Assembly (NCBI GenBank): GCA_034104265.1
Contig: JAXEEE010000019.1
Coordinates: 1-53,225 of the forward strand
Reading direction: 5' to 3'
Source: UBA11524 sp034104265
Lineage (GTDB): Bacteria > Bacillota > Clostridia > Christensenellales > Aristaeellaceae
DNA: 53,225 nucleotides
Part shown: positions 32,134-40,726 of the stretch, one piece after another
Layout: each line of letters opens with the position of its first letter
Numbering within the stretch: the first letter of the stretch is position 1
The notes under the pieces: model-generated
Told to the model about the DNA's origin: nothing
The model's database searches: none
What the model saw: the letters and a program-made list of their open reading frames with translations, nothing else
Translations under genes and position numbers: made by a program

Positions 32134-32871
32134 ATGATGAACCAGTTTTCCCGTTCGGAGCCCCTGTTCGGTCCGGAGGGCATGGCGCGGCTGCAAAGTG
32201 CACGGGTGGCCGTGTTCGGCGTGGGGGGCGTGGGCGGTTACGCGGCAGAGGCCCTGGTGCGCAGCGGCGTGGGCCACCTTGACCTGTTCGACAACGATGA
32301 CGTGGCCCTGACCAACCTGAACCGGCAGATTGCCGCGCTGCACTCCACCCTGGGACAGCCCAAGGCGGCCGTGATGGCCCAGCGTCTCCGGGATGTCAAC
32401 CCGGAGGCGGAGATCATCGTCCACAACCTGTTCTACCTGCCGGAGAACGCCGATACCATCGACCTGACACGCTACGACTACATCATCGACGCGGTGGACA
32501 CCGTGGCTGCCAAGCTGGAGCTGATCACCCGGGCTGACCGGCTGGGGGTGCCCATCATCAGCGCCATGGGCGCGGGCAACAAGCTGGATCCTACGCAGCT
32601 GAAGGTGGCGGACATCTACCAGACCCGGGAGTGCCGCCTGGCCCGGGTCATCCGCAGCGAATGCCGCAGGCGGGGCGTGAAGCAGCTGCGGGTGGTCTAC
32701 TCCACGGAGCCGCCGATGGTCATCGCTGCCGACAACGGCGAGGCCCCTGCCGCCTCCCGCCGGGCCGTGCCCGCCAGCGCGATCTTCGTCCCCGCGGCCA
32801 TGGGGCTGATCCTGGCCGGGGAAGCCGTCCGGGCCATCGCGGCTCACGGCGGGACGGGCGAAGGCAAGTGA
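32134..32871 (+). CDS. tcdA: tRNA threonylcarbamoyladenosine dehydratase
   Basis: A 245-residue E1-like/ThiF-fold enzyme that cyclises t6A37 of tRNA to ct6A using ATP. It contains the nucleotide loop VFGVGGVGGYAAEAL, DNDDVALTNLNRQ, DAVDTVAAKLEL and the C-terminal PASAIFVPAAMGLILAGE typical of TcdA (YgdL/CsdL). AGGAG lies 7 bases before the first ATG. Its stop overlaps the next, frameshifted gene. Confidence 0.92.
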   Translation: MMNQFSRSEPLFGPEGMARLQSARVAVFGVGGVGGYAAEALVRSGVGHLDLFDNDDVALTNLNRQIAALHSTLGQPKAAVMAQRLRDVNPEAEIIVHNLFYLPENADTIDLTRYDYIIDAVDTVAAKLELITRADRLGVPIISAMGAGNKLDPTQLKVADIYQTRECRLARVIRSECRRRGVKQLRVVYSTEPPMVIAADNGEAPAASRRAVPASAIFVPAAMGLILAGEAVRAIAAHGGTGEGK

Positions 32872-32876
32872 GCGGC

Positions 32877-33345
32877 ATGGCAGCCCATTCGCGCCGGACG
32901 CGGCCCATCGTGGCAGTGGCCATCATCCTGCTGATCCTTGTGCCGATGATCCTTCTGTGGCGCACCGGCTATTTTCAGCGGCAATACGGCTTTGCGGGCT
33001 TCCCTGAGCGGATCGCCGTGTTCCTGTACGACGGTGAGCGTGTGCTGAAACCCGATGAATACGCGCTGTCCGCCCGCTTTTCCGACGAAGACCTCCCCGT
33101 ATCCCCCATTGCGGACGGCTATGCCGTGGACGGCGGCGAATACGGCGTCTACCGCTTCACGCTGGTCTGCGGGGGGACGCACCGCATCCTTCCGGCTATG
33201 GAACACCAACGACTGGTGGCGAACCTCCGTGATCCTGCGTTTGGCCCCGGACGGCAGCGGCCTGGAGCAGGTGAACTGCGTCATGAACAACAACCCGCCC
33301 TTCATCGAAACCTTCTTCGTCCCGTGGACACATCCGGCGGAATGA
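32877..33345 (+). pseudogene. Membrane-anchored hypothetical protein with a +1 frameshift
   Basis: The first part (from ATG 32877, or GTG 32868 overlapping the tcdA stop) encodes a basic N-terminus, one transmembrane helix (IVAVAIILLILVPMILLW) and a soluble part ending in YRFTLVC. At the G6 run 33171-33176 the protein-like frame changes: leaving out one G gives FRLWNTNDWWRTSVILRL and a sensible end at TGA 33343-33345 (about 156 residues in total). The uncorrected frame continues into low-quality Arg/Pro-rich sequence. Either a recent lesion or a homopolymer sequencing error. No family recognised. Confidence 0.7.
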
Positions 33346-33378
33346 CGTATCCTTCCCTGCCGCACAGCCTGATCCCAT

Positions 33379-33423
33379 CAAAAAGCAATCCTCCGTATGA
33401 CCGCCGCCATACGGAGGATTGCT
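33379..33423. terminator. Bidirectional terminator
   Basis: A 16-bp perfect stem (33384-33399 with 33408-33423); on minus it is followed by TTTTT (33384-33380). It separates the frameshifted gene from the Rrf2 gene. Confidence 0.82.
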
Positions 33424-33439
33424 GTCTGCGTCATGTGCC

Positions 33440-33874
33440 TTATGCCTGGTCTGCCTGCGAAGGCTGCACCTTCCCGTCCATCACATCCTGCAGGGTGATG
33501 CCCCGCAGGTAGTTGGTGATCACCGCGTCCAGGCCCTCCCACAGGGGCAGGGTGGGACACTCATGCCGCCTGCTGCACAGGTTGTTGCCCTGATCCAGGC
33601 AGGCCACCGGCGCAAGGGAGCCCTCCATGGCCTGGAGGATTTCCAGCACGGTATACTCCGCGGGCTTCCCCACCAGGCGGTAGCCGCCCTGATGCCCCCG
33701 CACCCCGTGCAGAATCCCCGCCTGGCCCAGGATCAGCGCAATCTGCTCCAGGTATTTCTTGGATATTCCCTGCCGCTGCGCAATATCCTTCAGCGTCACA
33801 TAACCCTCCTGCTGATGCTGGGCCATATCCAGCAGCATCCGCAGCGCATAGCGCCCCTTGGTGGAAATCTTCAT
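33440..33874 (-). CDS. Rrf2-family (IscR-like) transcriptional regulator
   Basis: A 144-residue winged-helix regulator starting MKISTKGRYALRML, typical of Rrf2. Three Cys in ACLDQGNNLCSRRHEC (C92, C100, C106 approximately) are suitable for a [2Fe-2S] or related cluster, as in IscR, NsrR and RsrR. Such proteins sense Fe-S status, NO or redox state. No isc/suf genes lie next to it in this window; mrp is 3.5 kb away. The start is the ATG at 33874; the frame continues upstream across the promoter and is not coding there. Confidence 0.9.
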   Translation of the reverse strand: MKISTKGRYALRMLLDMAQHQQEGYVTLKDIAQRQGISKKYLEQIALILGQAGILHGVRGHQGGYRLVGKPAEYTVLEILQAMEGSLAPVACLDQGNNLCSRRHECPTLPLWEGLDAVITNYLRGITLQDVMDGKVQPSQADQA

Positions 33875-33905
33875 ATGTCCGTTCCTCCGTCGGTGTCTTA
33901 TGCAT

Positions 33906-33934
33906 ATCATAGCATGATCGGGCATAAAATTCAA
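33906..33934 (-). promoter_or_regulatory. Promoter of the Rrf2 gene
   Basis: Minus strand TTGAAT (33934-33929), 17-bp spacer, TATGAT (33911-33906). Confidence 0.7.
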
Positions 33935-34028
33935 CCTTTCCCGCAGGGAAAGCGGGAATTGAAACCTTTTCCCTCCCCTTCCGGGGGCGCTGGCATGGGT
34001 ATGCCCTCCGATGGTATGCAGGGAGTGC

Positions 34029-34057
34029 TTGCGAAGATTCGTTAATTGATGTACAAT
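34029..34057 (+). promoter_or_regulatory. Promoter of the secreted protein-spoIIIE cluster
   Basis: TTGCGA (34029-34034), 17-bp spacer, TACAAT (34052-34057). Confidence 0.68.
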
Positions 34058-34078
34058 AGTTTTTCCCGGAGGTAGATC

Positions 34079-35242
34079 ATGATGAAGCAACGACTCCTGT
34101 CCCTCCTCCTGATCCTGACCATGACGCTGACGCCCGCCGCCCTGGCGGAGCAGCCCGGCCCCGCCCTGGTAGACGGCGGCCTGGAGCTTGCGGACAGCAG
34201 CGTGCGCTATCCCCAGCTGACGGGCATGGCGGATGAGGCCCTGCAGCAGCAGCTCAACGACCGCATCCTGACAGCTGGCGACATCGAGAACCGTCTGACC
34301 CGCCTGGCCCTGCTGATGCAGAGTCCCGTCAGCATGCAGGTTGCCTACCAGGCAGCGCTTTCAGGCGACGTGCTGTCCTGCGTATTCTCCGCCCTGGGCG
34401 CAGTGACGGACGAACGTCCCACCCACGTCTGGTCGGCCCTGAACGTGGATCTGACCGACGGCAGCGACATCACCTTCAACCAACTGTTCACCGATGAGGA
34501 AGCCCTCCGGCGGGACCTGGAGGAATACCTGGACTACGGCGTTGGGCCGGAGCTGTCCGCGCACCTGCGCAACAGCGAATTAACCCCCGTACCGGAGGTT
34601 TTTGGCCTGACGGAGACGGGGCTGACGCTGTATTACCCCATGGAGCGGCTGTCCACCCTGTCCGATCGGGCGGGGGCCGTGACCATTCTGTGGTATGAGC
34701 TCAGGGAGCATCTGCGCCTGGAGGACGGCGATATCCTGCCCCGCATCGGCGCACGGGACATGCTTGTCCCCACCCCGGACAGCGGGGAAAAGATCCGCAC
34801 CGCTGTGGAAGCCGGGACGCTCCCCGGTGTACCGGTGACCCTGGGCGGCTCCGTGCAGGAGGCCACCGATACCTACCGCATGCTCACCGACCCCGACCTG
34901 TACCAGGACGGGCGCATGTTCGCCCTGGAGGACGCGGCCTTCCGGCAGGTGTGGCTGCTGACCGACGCCCTCACCGAGAAAACCTGGGACAAGAGCGTCA
35001 TCAAGGGTCTGCGGGCGGATCGCTTCAACCTGTGGGGCCTTTACCCGGGGCTGGACCGGCAAGCCGTGGAGGCCATGCTGGGGCAGCCGGACACCGTGCT
35101 CACCCTGGACGCGGACATGGCCGACGCCTACCGCCTCGTCCCCGGCGAAAGCCTTTACTACAACTATACCGGCGTTCAGCTGCGCCTCCACTTCGACGCG
35201 GAGGGGCTGCTGACCAGCCTGATCATCACGCAGGCCGCTTGA
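34079..35242 (+). CDS. Secreted hypothetical protein (387 aa)
   Basis: An N-terminal signal peptide (about 1-23, ending ALAEQ) suggests export. The middle (about 30-215) resembles the DUF3298/RsiV-type fold in pattern: paired strands around SVRYPQLTG, VWSALNVDLTDGSDITFNQLF and GLTLYYPMERL. The C-terminal part holds GLYPGLDRQAVEAMLGQPDTV, reminiscent of a BamE/SmpA-like helix-strand unit, in outline only. I cannot name a function. GGAGG lies 6 bases before the ATG at 34079. The spoIIIE-type gene follows 25 bp later. Confidence 0.75.
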   Translation: MMKQRLLSLLLILTMTLTPAALAEQPGPALVDGGLELADSSVRYPQLTGMADEALQQQLNDRILTAGDIENRLTRLALLMQSPVSMQVAYQAALSGDVLSCVFSALGAVTDERPTHVWSALNVDLTDGSDITFNQLFTDEEALRRDLEEYLDYGVGPELSAHLRNSELTPVPEVFGLTETGLTLYYPMERLSTLSDRAGAVTILWYELREHLRLEDGDILPRIGARDMLVPTPDSGEKIRTAVEAGTLPGVPVTLGGSVQEATDTYRMLTDPDLYQDGRMFALEDAAFRQVWLLTDALTEKTWDKSVIKGLRADRFNLWGLYPGLDRQAVEAMLGQPDTVLTLDADMADAYRLVPGESLYYNYTGVQLRLHFDAEGLLTSLIITQAA

Positions 35243-35267
35243 GCCTGCCTTTCAAGGGAGGACCAGC

Positions 35268-38200
35268 ATGCCAGCACAGAAATCGAAACCCAAGAAGCCC
35301 AGGCGCGCCCCCGCCTATTCCGCAGACGCCATGGCGCTGCACCTGGTGGGCGGCCTGCTCCTGATCGCCCTGGGCGTGCTGATCTTCCTGTCGGTGGTGA
35401 CGGGCATGTCCGGCGATGTGTTTGCCGGTATGCGGCAGATCTGCTACGGCCTGGCGGGGAGCCTGGCGTTCCTGCTGCCGGTGTTCTCCATCTGGGGCGG
35501 CGTGCTGGTGCTGTTCTCCGCCTACCGCAAGGCCCCGCTGCGGGCCTTCCTGCTGGCGGCTTTGCTGTATTTCCTGCTGCTGGCCACGCTGAACCTGGTG
35601 GCCACCTCCGGCACCCCCGCCGTGCCGCTGATGCGCTACTTCTACAACCTGAACCTGTCCCGGGGGCAGAGCCCCACGGGCTTTGACGCGTACATGGCCC
35701 GCAGCTACGAGCTGGGCTGCAGCCGGAAGGCCGGCGGCGGCGCGCTGGGCATGCTGCTGGCCTGGCCGCTGTACCAGCTGCTGGGCAACGCTGTGCTGGG
35801 CGGGGTGCTGTGTATCCTGGGCGCGGTGGTGGACTTCCTGTTCCTGATCCGGCTGGACGTGAAGGGTATCCTGGCCAAGCTGCGGGGCCGCGCGGACGAG
35901 CGGCAGCAGCGCCAGCAGCAGGAGCAGGAACAGCTGCGCCAGCAGGAGCTGATTTGGCAGCAGCAGGTGGCTGAGCGCAGCTATCTGCCCCCGCAGGCCG
36001 ACTGGCAGCAGCCCGGCCCGGACTATCCGCCCCAGCAGCCCTATCAGCAGCCACAGGAGCCCTACTACCAGCCTCAGCCCCGCCAGCCGGTGCAGTCCGA
36101 CAGGCGGCAGGCCGTGGGCTTCCAGCCCGTGGCGGAGGAGCAGCATCAGCCGGTGCGGCCCCAGCCTGTTCCGCCGGAGCAGTCGGAGAAGCCCCGCAAG
36201 TCCTGGATTTTCTCCCGCAAGGAGGAGCCCCAGGAGGAGGCTCAGCCTGAACAGAAGCCCCGCAAGTCCTGGATTTTCTCCCGCAGGGATGAGGCGGAGG
36301 AGCAGGACAATGCCTATCAGCCGCCGCAGCCCGGGCGTATTTTCGCCCGTGAGCAGCCTGCGGAGCCTCAGCCAGCCTACGACCCCGCCCCGGATGTTGA
36401 TGCTCCGCCCGTGACGGAGGAGCTTCCTCCGGCGGAGGATCCAGCCCCCGCGCCCGTTGAGACCGCGCCCCGGGAGCCCATGCGCCCCGCCCCCGTCAGC
36501 CACCGGGATGAGGCGCTCTGGGCGGATGATACGTTCTCCCACCGCAAGGCCTCCTGGCGCAGCGACGAGGACGATGTGCAGCCTGCCCCCCGCCCCCGCA
36601 AGGCCCCTGACGCGCCCCGGCAGCCCACCGGCCCCATCCGCACCATAGCCGCCGAACGGCCCGCCTCCGTGCAGGCCCCGGCGAATCCTCCCCGGAAACA
36701 GCAGCCCCTGCCCTCCTGGTCGGAGACCCCGCCCTGGGAGGACGCGCCCCAGCAGCAGCCCGCCGCGGCAGTGAAGTCCCCCCGGCTGCAGCAGGAGCCC
36801 CCCAGGGACGCCTGGCAGCCGGAGCTGAAGCTGCCGCCCCGCAAGGCCCAGCCGGAAGCGCAGCAGGTGGAGATGGAACTGCCCCCGCCCTACGTCTATC
36901 CCGGCATGGATCTGCTCAAAGCCCCGGAGCCCCAGGCAGGCATTAGCCCGGAGGAGGACGCCATGCGCTCCCAGCGGCTGGAGGAAACCCTGCAGTCCTT
37001 CAAGGTGCCGGCCAAGGTGCGCCACGTGACCCACGGCCCGGCCATCTCCCGGTTTGAGCTGGAGCTGGCGGCGGGCATCAAGGTCACCAAGGTCACCGAC
37101 CTGGGCAAGAACATCGCCATGAACATGGAGGTCAAGTCCGTGCGCATCGAGGCGCCCATCCCCGGCAAGGCGCTGGTGGGCGTGGAGGTGCCCAACCGCA
37201 AGGTGTCCACCGTGACGCTGCGGGAGGTGCTGGGCTCCCAGGCCATGGCGGAAGCCAAGTCCAACCTGGCTGTGGCCCTGGGCAAGGATATCGCAGGTAC
37301 GCCCATCATCTGCGACCTGGCCCGCATGCCCCATCTGCTGATCGCGGGCGCCACGGGCTCCGGCAAATCCGTGTGCATCAACACCATGATCAACAGCCTG
37401 CTGTTCCGCTGCTCGCCCCAGGAGGTGCGGCTGATCCTCATCGACCCCAAGGTGGTGGAGCTGCAGTGCTACAACGGCATCCCCCATCTGCTGATCCCCG
37501 TGGTGTCCGACCCCCACAAGGCCTCCGGCGCGCTGGCCTGGGCCGTGGCGGAGATGATGGACCGCTACAAGAAGTTCGAGCGCAAGGGCGTGCGCGCCAT
37601 TGACGGCTACAACGCCAAGCTGGAGGACGGCGAGGAGTTCATGCCCCGCATCGTCATCATCATCGACGAGCTGGCCGACCTGATGATGACCTGCAAGCGC
37701 GAGGTGGAGGATCATATCTGCCGCCTGGCACAGCTGGCCCGCGCCGCAGGCATCCACCTGGTGGTGGCCACCCAGCGTCCCTCCGTGGACGTGATCACCG
37801 GCCTGATCAAGGCCAACATTCCCAGCCGCATCGCCTTCAAGGTGTCCAGCTTCATCGACAGCCGCACCATCCTGGATCGCCAGGGCGCGGAGCAGCTGCT
37901 GGGCTGGGGCGATATGCTCTACATGCCCACGGGCGAGTTCACGCCCATCCGCGTGCAGGGCTGCTTCATGAGCGACAACGAGGTGAACCGCGTCACCGAC
38001 TTCATCCGCGAGCACAGCGACGCCGAGTACGACCCCAACATCCTTGAGCAGCTGGATCAGATGGAGCGGGAGGCCAATCCCCCCTCCGCCGATACCGCTG
38101 ACGCCACCGACAACCTGAGCGGCGACGCGTCCCTGCTGGCCCAGTGCATCGAGATGGCCGTGAACGACGGGCAGGTGTCTACCAGCCTACTGCAGCGGCG

Positions 38201-38354
38201 GCTGAAGGTGGGCTACGCCCGGGCGGGCCGCCTGGTGGACGAGATGGAGAAGCGGGGCATCGTCTCCGCCAAGGATGGCTCCAAGCCCCGCATGTGCCTG
38301 ATCTCCCGGGAGGAATTCGAGGCCATGCAGGCCTCCGGCGAGCTGGACGAATAA
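35268..38354 (+). CDS. DNA translocase FtsK/SpoIIIE
   Basis: A 1028-residue hexameric DNA pump for chromosome segregation at septa. Four or five N-terminal transmembrane helices lie within residues 22-195. A Gln/Pro/Glu-rich linker (about 205-530) contains a repeated PRKSWIFSR motif. The RecA-like motor has Walker A GATGSGKS at about 694-701 and Walker B IIIDELADLMM. The winged-helix gamma domain at the end (LLQRRLKVGYARAGRLVDEME) reads orienting sequences. The linker is long for SpoIIIE; in a Spo0A-bearing genome SpoIIIE function is likely. GGGAGG supports the start. Confidence 0.95.
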   Translation: MPAQKSKPKKPRRAPAYSADAMALHLVGGLLLIALGVLIFLSVVTGMSGDVFAGMRQICYGLAGSLAFLLPVFSIWGGVLVLFSAYRKAPLRAFLLAALLYFLLLATLNLVATSGTPAVPLMRYFYNLNLSRGQSPTGFDAYMARSYELGCSRKAGGGALGMLLAWPLYQLLGNAVLGGVLCILGAVVDFLFLIRLDVKGILAKLRGRADERQQRQQQEQEQLRQQELIWQQQVAERSYLPPQADWQQPGPDYPPQQPYQQPQEPYYQPQPRQPVQSDRRQAVGFQPVAEEQHQPVRPQPVPPEQSEKPRKSWIFSRKEEPQEEAQPEQKPRKSWIFSRRDEAEEQDNAYQPPQPGRIFAREQPAEPQPAYDPAPDVDAPPVTEELPPAEDPAPAPVETAPREPMRPAPVSHRDEALWADDTFSHRKASWRSDEDDVQPAPRPRKAPDAPRQPTGPIRTIAAERPASVQAPANPPRKQQPLPSWSETPPWEDAPQQQPAAAVKSPRLQQEPPRDAWQPELKLPPRKAQPEAQQVEMELPPPYVYPGMDLLKAPEPQAGISPEEDAMRSQRLEETLQSFKVPAKVRHVTHGPAISRFELELAAGIKVTKVTDLGKNIAMNMEVKSVRIEAPIPGKALVGVEVPNRKVSTVTLREVLGSQAMAEAKSNLAVALGKDIAGTPIICDLARMPHLLIAGATGSGKSVCINTMINSLLFRCSPQEVRLILIDPKVVELQCYNGIPHLLIPVVSDPHKASGALAWAVAEMMDRYKKFERKGVRAIDGYNAKLEDGEEFMPRIVIIIDELADLMMTCKREVEDHICRLAQLARAAGIHLVVATQRPSVDVITGLIKANIPSRIAFKVSSFIDSRTILDRQGAEQLLGWGDMLYMPTGEFTPIRVQGCFMSDNEVNRVTDFIREHSDAEYDPNILEQLDQMEREANPPSADTADATDNLSGDASLLAQCIEMAVNDGQVSTSLLQRRLKVGYARAGRLVDEMEKRGIVSAKDGSKPRMCLISREEFEAMQASGELDE

Positions 38355-38370
38355 CCGGGGAGGCGACCGC

Positions 38371-39513
38371 ATGCCCAACATGATGGATTACCTGACCTGG
38401 CGCGGGGATCTTCTCCTGCCCACGGCCCCCTTCACCCCGGTGGACGGGCTGGTTCTCGCAAGCCTGGCCTACAACGATCTCGGCCCCCATGCCGAAAGCG
38501 GCGAGGGCATGATGCTGCGGGAGCTGGCGCCGCTGCTGCCCCTGCGGGAGCAGACGGGCAACCAGTACTTCGTCCAGTGGCGGGAGCTGCTCTACGCCAT
38601 GGCGGACACGGTGCGCTTCGGCGGCATTCGCCTGCACGACTACGTGAACGTGGTGGACGACGAGCGGAACATCCAGTTCTCCGCCGTCACCGCCGATCTG
38701 CCGGACGGGCAGGTGTGCGTGTGTTTCCGGGGAACGGACAGCTCCCTGGTGGGGTGGCGGGAGGACTTCACCATGGCCTTTGAAAGTCCCGTCCCCGCCC
38801 AGATGGAGGCCCTGACCTACCTGGAGCGGACGGCCCTGCGCACGGATCACGACCTGTTGGTGGTGGGCCACAGCAAGGGAGGCAACCTGGCCTCCTACGC
38901 CGCTGCCCACGCCGAGCCGGAGACGCAAAGGCGCATCCGCGGCGTGTACAGCTTCGACGGCCCCGGCCTGGACGACGCGACCCTGGAAAGCGAGGGGTAC
39001 GGGCGCATCAGCGGCGTTGTGCATTCCATCATTCCGCAATCGTCGGTGGTGGGGCTGCTGCTGGCCCATCATCCCAACTACACGGTAGTGCGCTCCACCG
39101 CGCTGAGTCTCTTGCAGCACGACGCCTTCACCTGGCAGCTGGCGGGCCCCCGGTTTGAGGAGCTGGGCGATGTGGACGCGGGCAGCCAGCTGATAGACGA
39201 AACCCTCCACCAGTGGCTGCGCCAGGCCCCGCCTGAACAGCGCAAGGTCTTTGTGGACACGCTGTTCACCCTGCTGGAAGCCAGCGGCGCGGCCACCCTG
39301 AACGACCTGAGCGCCGACAGGCTCCGCAGCGCCCTGGCGATACTCTCCGCCACCCGGGAGGTGGACGCGGAAACCGGCCGGATGATTGGCCGGATGATCA
39401 GCAGCTTTGTGACCATCGGCATGGGCAACCTGCTGGACGCCGCCACCCGCAAGCCACGGCAGTACCTGGAGCAGGCGCTGCATCATCACGAGGACAACCC
39501 ACAGGAGGAATGA
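38371..39513 (+). CDS. Mbeg1-like (DUF2974) lipase-fold protein
   Basis: A 380-residue alpha/beta-hydrolase of the DUF2974 type. The nucleophile elbow is GHSKGGNLA (Ser at about residue 169), preceded by CVCFRGTDSSLVGWREDF, the oxyanion strand typical of class-3-like lipases. No signal peptide. The true substrate of this family is unknown. It starts 16 bp after spoIIIE and ends 3 bp before the next gene, so it belongs to the same transcript. Confidence 0.85.
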   Translation: MPNMMDYLTWRGDLLLPTAPFTPVDGLVLASLAYNDLGPHAESGEGMMLRELAPLLPLREQTGNQYFVQWRELLYAMADTVRFGGIRLHDYVNVVDDERNIQFSAVTADLPDGQVCVCFRGTDSSLVGWREDFTMAFESPVPAQMEALTYLERTALRTDHDLLVVGHSKGGNLASYAAAHAEPETQRRIRGVYSFDGPGLDDATLESEGYGRISGVVHSIIPQSSVVGLLLAHHPNYTVVRSTALSLLQHDAFTWQLAGPRFEELGDVDAGSQLIDETLHQWLRQAPPEQRKVFVDTLFTLLEASGAATLNDLSADRLRSALAILSATREVDAETGRMIGRMISSFVTIGMGNLLDAATRKPRQYLEQALHHHEDNPQEE

Positions 39514-39516
39514 AGC

Positions 39517-40068
39517 ATGGACGAAGCATTGCTTGAGGAAATCCGCCTGACCCTGCGTCAGGCTGTGGACGCGCTGGCCGAGGCCGGCCACATCCAGCCC
39601 GGCGGGCTGATCGTGCTGGGCTGCTCCACCAGCGAGGTGGCGGGCGCGCGCATCGGCAAGGGCAGCGTGCCGGAGCTGGGCGAGGTCATCGCCCGGGCCA
39701 TGCTGGAGGCCTGTCAGGCCCACGGGCTGGAGGCGGCCTTCCAGTGCTGCGAGCATCTGAACCGGGCCGTGGTCATGGAGCAGCGGGTGCTGAAGGAGCT
39801 GCGCCTGACCCAGGTGCGGGCCATTCCCCAGCCCAAGGCGGGGGGCAGCGTGCCTGCCGCGGCGTGGAAGCTGCTGGATCAGCCCGCCCTGGCCATGGCC
39901 GTGCAGGCTGACGCCGCCATTGACGTCGGCGACACGCTGGTGGGCATGCACATCCGCCCGGTGGCGGTGCCCCTGCGCCTGGATGTGAACCATGTGGGCC
40001 ACGCCAACCTGGTCATGGCCTACAGCCGCCTGCCCTACATCGGCGGCAGCAGGGCTGTGTACGAATGA
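39517..40068 (+). CDS. DUF436 (TIGR01440, YwlG-like) protein
   Basis: A 183-residue cytoplasmic protein. Recognisable family segments are LIVLGCSTSEVAGARIGKGS, AFQCCEHLNRAVVME and the C-terminal RLPYIGGSRAVYE. Structure-based work relates the family to a nucleotide or sugar-phosphate binding fold, but no reaction is established. CAGGAGGAATGAAGC precedes the ATG. Confidence 0.9.
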   Translation: MDEALLEEIRLTLRQAVDALAEAGHIQPGGLIVLGCSTSEVAGARIGKGSVPELGEVIARAMLEACQAHGLEAAFQCCEHLNRAVVMEQRVLKELRLTQVRAIPQPKAGGSVPAAAWKLLDQPALAMAVQADAAIDVGDTLVGMHIRPVAVPLRLDVNHVGHANLVMAYSRLPYIGGSRAVYE

Positions 40069-40222
40069 GCTGCATCTGCGGCGGCTTCCCGGGGGGCAAG
40101 GCCCGAGGAGCCGCTGTTTTTGTACCTGCACGCGCCGCCTGCGAAAATTGTCGCATCCGGACGAAAATGGTCTATGCGCGGCGGAGAATCTGTTGTACAA
40201 TAGAGGAAAAGGAGGCTCCGCC

Positions 40223-40726
40223 ATGCCTGACCGTCTGCAAACCGCCCGTGACCTGCTGGACAGCCTGACGCCCCTGCGCACCGACTGCGGCAGCATCTGC
40301 GGCTGCCGCTGCTGCTCCTCCGCCGAGGGGGAGGAAACCGGCATGCTGCTCTTCCCCGGGGAGGAAGCGTACTATATGTCTCTTCCCGGCTACCGGCTTC
40401 TGCACACGCCTCAGGGCACGCTGCTGATCTGTTCAGGCCGCTGCAACCGGGCCGACCGGCCCCTGTCCTGCAGGCTGTTCCCGCTGCTGCCCGTGGTGCG
40501 GGAGGATGGCGTGAAGGTCGCCATGGATCTGCGTGCCAGGGCCGTATGCCCGCTGGCCCGGCAGGGCAAATCCGCCCTGCGGGAGGATTTTGTGCAGGCG
40601 GTGCGTCAGGTGGGGAACATCCTGTGCGAGGACGAGGAGCAGCGGGACTTTCTCCTGGGCCTGACCCGGCAGCAGGACGAGCTGCGGGCCCTTCGCAGAC
40701 AGTTCGGAGGTGACAGCCATGTTTGA
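40223..40726 (+). CDS. Cys-rich protein, YkgJ-like putative metal-binding
   Basis: A 167-residue protein with a Cys-rich N-terminal half: CGSICGCRCC, CSGRCNRADRPLSCRLFP and later CPLAR. The CxxC and CRLFP pattern recalls YkgJ-type zinc/iron-chelating domains. The C-terminal third is helical and charged. AAAAGGAGG lies before the ATG. It overlaps the following methyltransferase by 8 bp. A TACAAT (40196-40201) just upstream may be a -10, but no good -35 is visible. Confidence 0.75.
   Translation: MPDRLQTARDLLDSLTPLRTDCGSICGCRCCSSAEGEETGMLLFPGEEAYYMSLPGYRLLHTPQGTLLICSGRCNRADRPLSCRLFPLLPVVREDGVKVAMDLRARAVCPLARQGKSALREDFVQAVRQVGNILCEDEEQRDFLLGLTRQQDELRALRRQFGGDSHV

Noticed and set aside
30211..32847. 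A long open frame on minus opposite the peptidoglycan-binding lipoprotein and tcdA
   Set aside because: It is repetitive only because the plus-strand gene is; composition is Gly/Val/His-rich noise.
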